Positions 5,969 through 6,708 of a DNA stretch of 6,708 bases are shown in pieces. Every line of letters begins with the position of its first letter. Positions within the stretch are counted from its first letter, which is position 1. The stretch spans positions 1 to 6,708 of the forward strand of contig JABCSP010000119.1 in the NCBI GenBank assembly GCA_018238825.1, written 5' to 3'. This DNA comes from Candidatus Thorarchaeota archaeon. GTDB lineage: Archaea > Asgardarchaeota > Thorarchaeia > Thorarchaeales > Thorarchaeaceae. The notes beneath the pieces were generated by a model that saw only the letters and a program-made list of their open reading frames with translations, had not been told where the DNA came from and made no database searches. Position numbers and translations under genes: made by a program.

Positions 5969-5973
5969 ACCTC
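5969..5973 (-). promoter_or_regulatory. Shine-Dalgarno site deciding the class I aldolase start
   Basis: The minus strand reads GAGGT, 8 nt upstream of the ATG at 5960. The earlier in-frame TTG at 5975 runs into this site and would lack one of its own, so the shorter protein is favoured. Confidence 0.7.
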
Positions 5974-5989
5974 AATCTTAGCGCATTCT

Positions 5990-6050
5990 GTAAACAAACT
6001 CGTTCAAGTTAAACTTACGGTTGATGCGAAAGGAACAAATCATTGTTTAC
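5990..6050. promoter_or_regulatory. Divergent promoter region with paired inverted elements
   Basis: The 112-nt gap between the divergent aldolase and uridine phosphorylase genes contains GTAAACAA (5990-5997) and its exact reverse complement TTGTTTAC (6043-6050). They lie about 29 and 22 nt from the two start codons. Between them, at 6006-6016, AAGTT-A-AACTT reads almost the same on both strands and contains a TTTAA/TTAAA core. That core could serve as a TATA element in either direction, placing start sites about 25 nt away on each side. The repeats are seen directly; the shared-promoter or operator reading is inference. Confidence 0.3.
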
Positions 6051-6072
6051 TTACTGTAATAGTGTGGTTTGA

Positions 6073-6708
6073 ATGACTGACAAAAAGGTTTCCGCGACCA
6101 GACCTGTGACTGAGGAGAGAGAGCAATATCATCTTGAAGTGAAGGAGGGAGATGTTGCAAAGTCCGTGTTGATACCTGGTGACCCGCAAAGAGTTGAGAG
6201 GATTAGCTCTCTCTGGGATTCAGCAAGGGAAGTTGCAATGCATAGACAATTTGTTACTCATACTGGGAAGTACAAGGGAGCGGACATTTCAGCTTGTTCC
6301 ACAGGTATTGGGGGGCCAGGAACTGCAATAGTTATCGAAGAACTCGCCAATGTTGGAGCAGATACATTTCTTCGAGTAGGATCATGTGCCACACTGAAAG
6401 AAGATATTGAGATTGGAGATATTATCATTTCAACTGCAGCAGTCAGATTGGATGGTACGAGCAAACAGTATGTGCGTCCTGAATATCCTGCTTCAGCCTC
6501 ATATGAAGTAGTGCTTGCCTTTGTAGAGGCTGCAGAAACCTTAGGATTAACCTATCATCTTGGAATTTCAGCATCAACTGATTCATTCTATCTGGGACAG
6601 TCCCGACCTGGATTTGGTGGTTACACACAGAGCATGAGTGAAACCTTGATTGAAGATTTGACTCGTGCCAATGTTGCAAACTTTGAGATGGAAGCAGCTA
6701 CTCTATTC
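6073..6708 (+). CDS. udp: Uridine phosphorylase, N-terminal 212 residues (cut by window edge)
   Basis: This PNP/UDP family enzyme splits uridine with phosphate into uracil and ribose-1-phosphate in nucleoside salvage or breakdown. The open frame runs off the right edge. Visible family motifs are P-G-D-P-Q-R at 35-40 (phosphate loop), His57-Arg58 (Arg contributed to the neighbouring subunit's active site), S-T-G-I-G-G-P-G at 76-83, R-V-G-S at 101-104, Q-S-R at 176-178 and F-E-M-E-A-A-T-L-F at 204-212 (ribose-binding Glu-Met-Glu). The Gln-x-Arg pair matches uracil-binding Gln166 and Arg168 of the Escherichia coli enzyme and argues for uridine over purine nucleosides. The segment after R-V-G (S-C-A-T-L) is closer to the DeoD-type purine enzyme than to the usual T-x-G-A. 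The ATG is the earliest start, because an in-frame stop directly precedes it. Its ribosome binding site is weak. Together with the aldolase genes it suggests ribose carbon feeding central metabolism. Confidence 0.93.
   Translation, partial: MTDKKVSATRPVTEEREQYHLEVKEGDVAKSVLIPGDPQRVERISSLWDSAREVAMHRQFVTHTGKYKGADISACSTGIGGPGTAIVIEELANVGADTFLRVGSCATLKEDIEIGDIIISTAAVRLDGTSKQYVRPEYPASASYEVVLAFVEAAETLGLTYHLGISASTDSFYLGQSRPGFGGYTQSMSETLIEDLTRANVANFEMEAATLF

Noticed and set aside
6258..6679. Two minus-strand open frames at the right end
   Set aside because: They are shadows of the uridine phosphorylase reading frame, which is unmistakable from its motifs.
1..6708. tRNA, rRNA, CRISPR array, insertion sequence or defence system
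   Set aside because: I found no cloverleaf-like sequence, regular spaced repeats, transposase motifs or defence-type protein domains on either strand.

Overview
The window looks like a chromosomal segment of an archaeon, most plausibly an Asgard-type lineage (Thorarchaeota-like). This is inferred from gene content and was not tested by phylogeny. Supporting signs are an archaeal bifunctional fructose-1,6-bisphosphate aldolase/phosphatase, a DhnA-type class I fructose-bisphosphate aldolase, archaeal-looking TATA elements, Shine-Dalgarno sites that match the archaeal 16S tail, and a secreted single-pass membrane protein dense in N-glycosylation sequons with an Ig-like domain next to its C-terminal anchor. 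Base composition is moderately AT-rich by eye. I see no rRNA, tRNA, CRISPR array, transposase or insertion sequence.

Layout, left to right: (1) the N-terminal part of a zinc-type medium-chain alcohol dehydrogenase/quinone reductase, minus strand, cut by the left edge; (2) a divergent intergenic region with a perfect 9-bp inverted repeat just upstream of that gene; (3) a small PpiC-type parvulin, plus strand; (4) a convergent 374-residue secreted, membrane-anchored glycoprotein candidate, minus strand; (5) a 505-residue free-standing LAGLIDADG protein with extra helix-turn-helix-like modules, minus strand; (6) a gap of about 300 bases containing a strong hairpin; (7) fructose-1,6-bisphosphate aldolase/phosphatase and (8) class I fructose-bisphosphate aldolase, both minus strand and adjacent; (9) a compact divergent promoter region; (10) the N-terminal 212 residues of uridine phosphorylase, plus strand, cut by the right edge.

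The right half forms a coherent central-carbon block. The class I aldolase interconverts fructose-1,6-bisphosphate and triose phosphates. The bifunctional enzyme pulls triose phosphates one way to fructose-6-phosphate. Uridine phosphorylase releases ribose-1-phosphate from nucleosides, and in some archaea that carbon is funnelled to 3-phosphoglycerate. The left half looks like unrelated single-gene units. The most unusual item is the LAGLIDADG protein: it keeps both catalytic aspartates but sits in no visible intein or split gene and carries additional DNA-binding-like segments, so it could be a free-standing homing endonuclease or a domesticated regulator. The most specific regulatory signal is the 9-bp inverted repeat upstream of the dehydrogenase.
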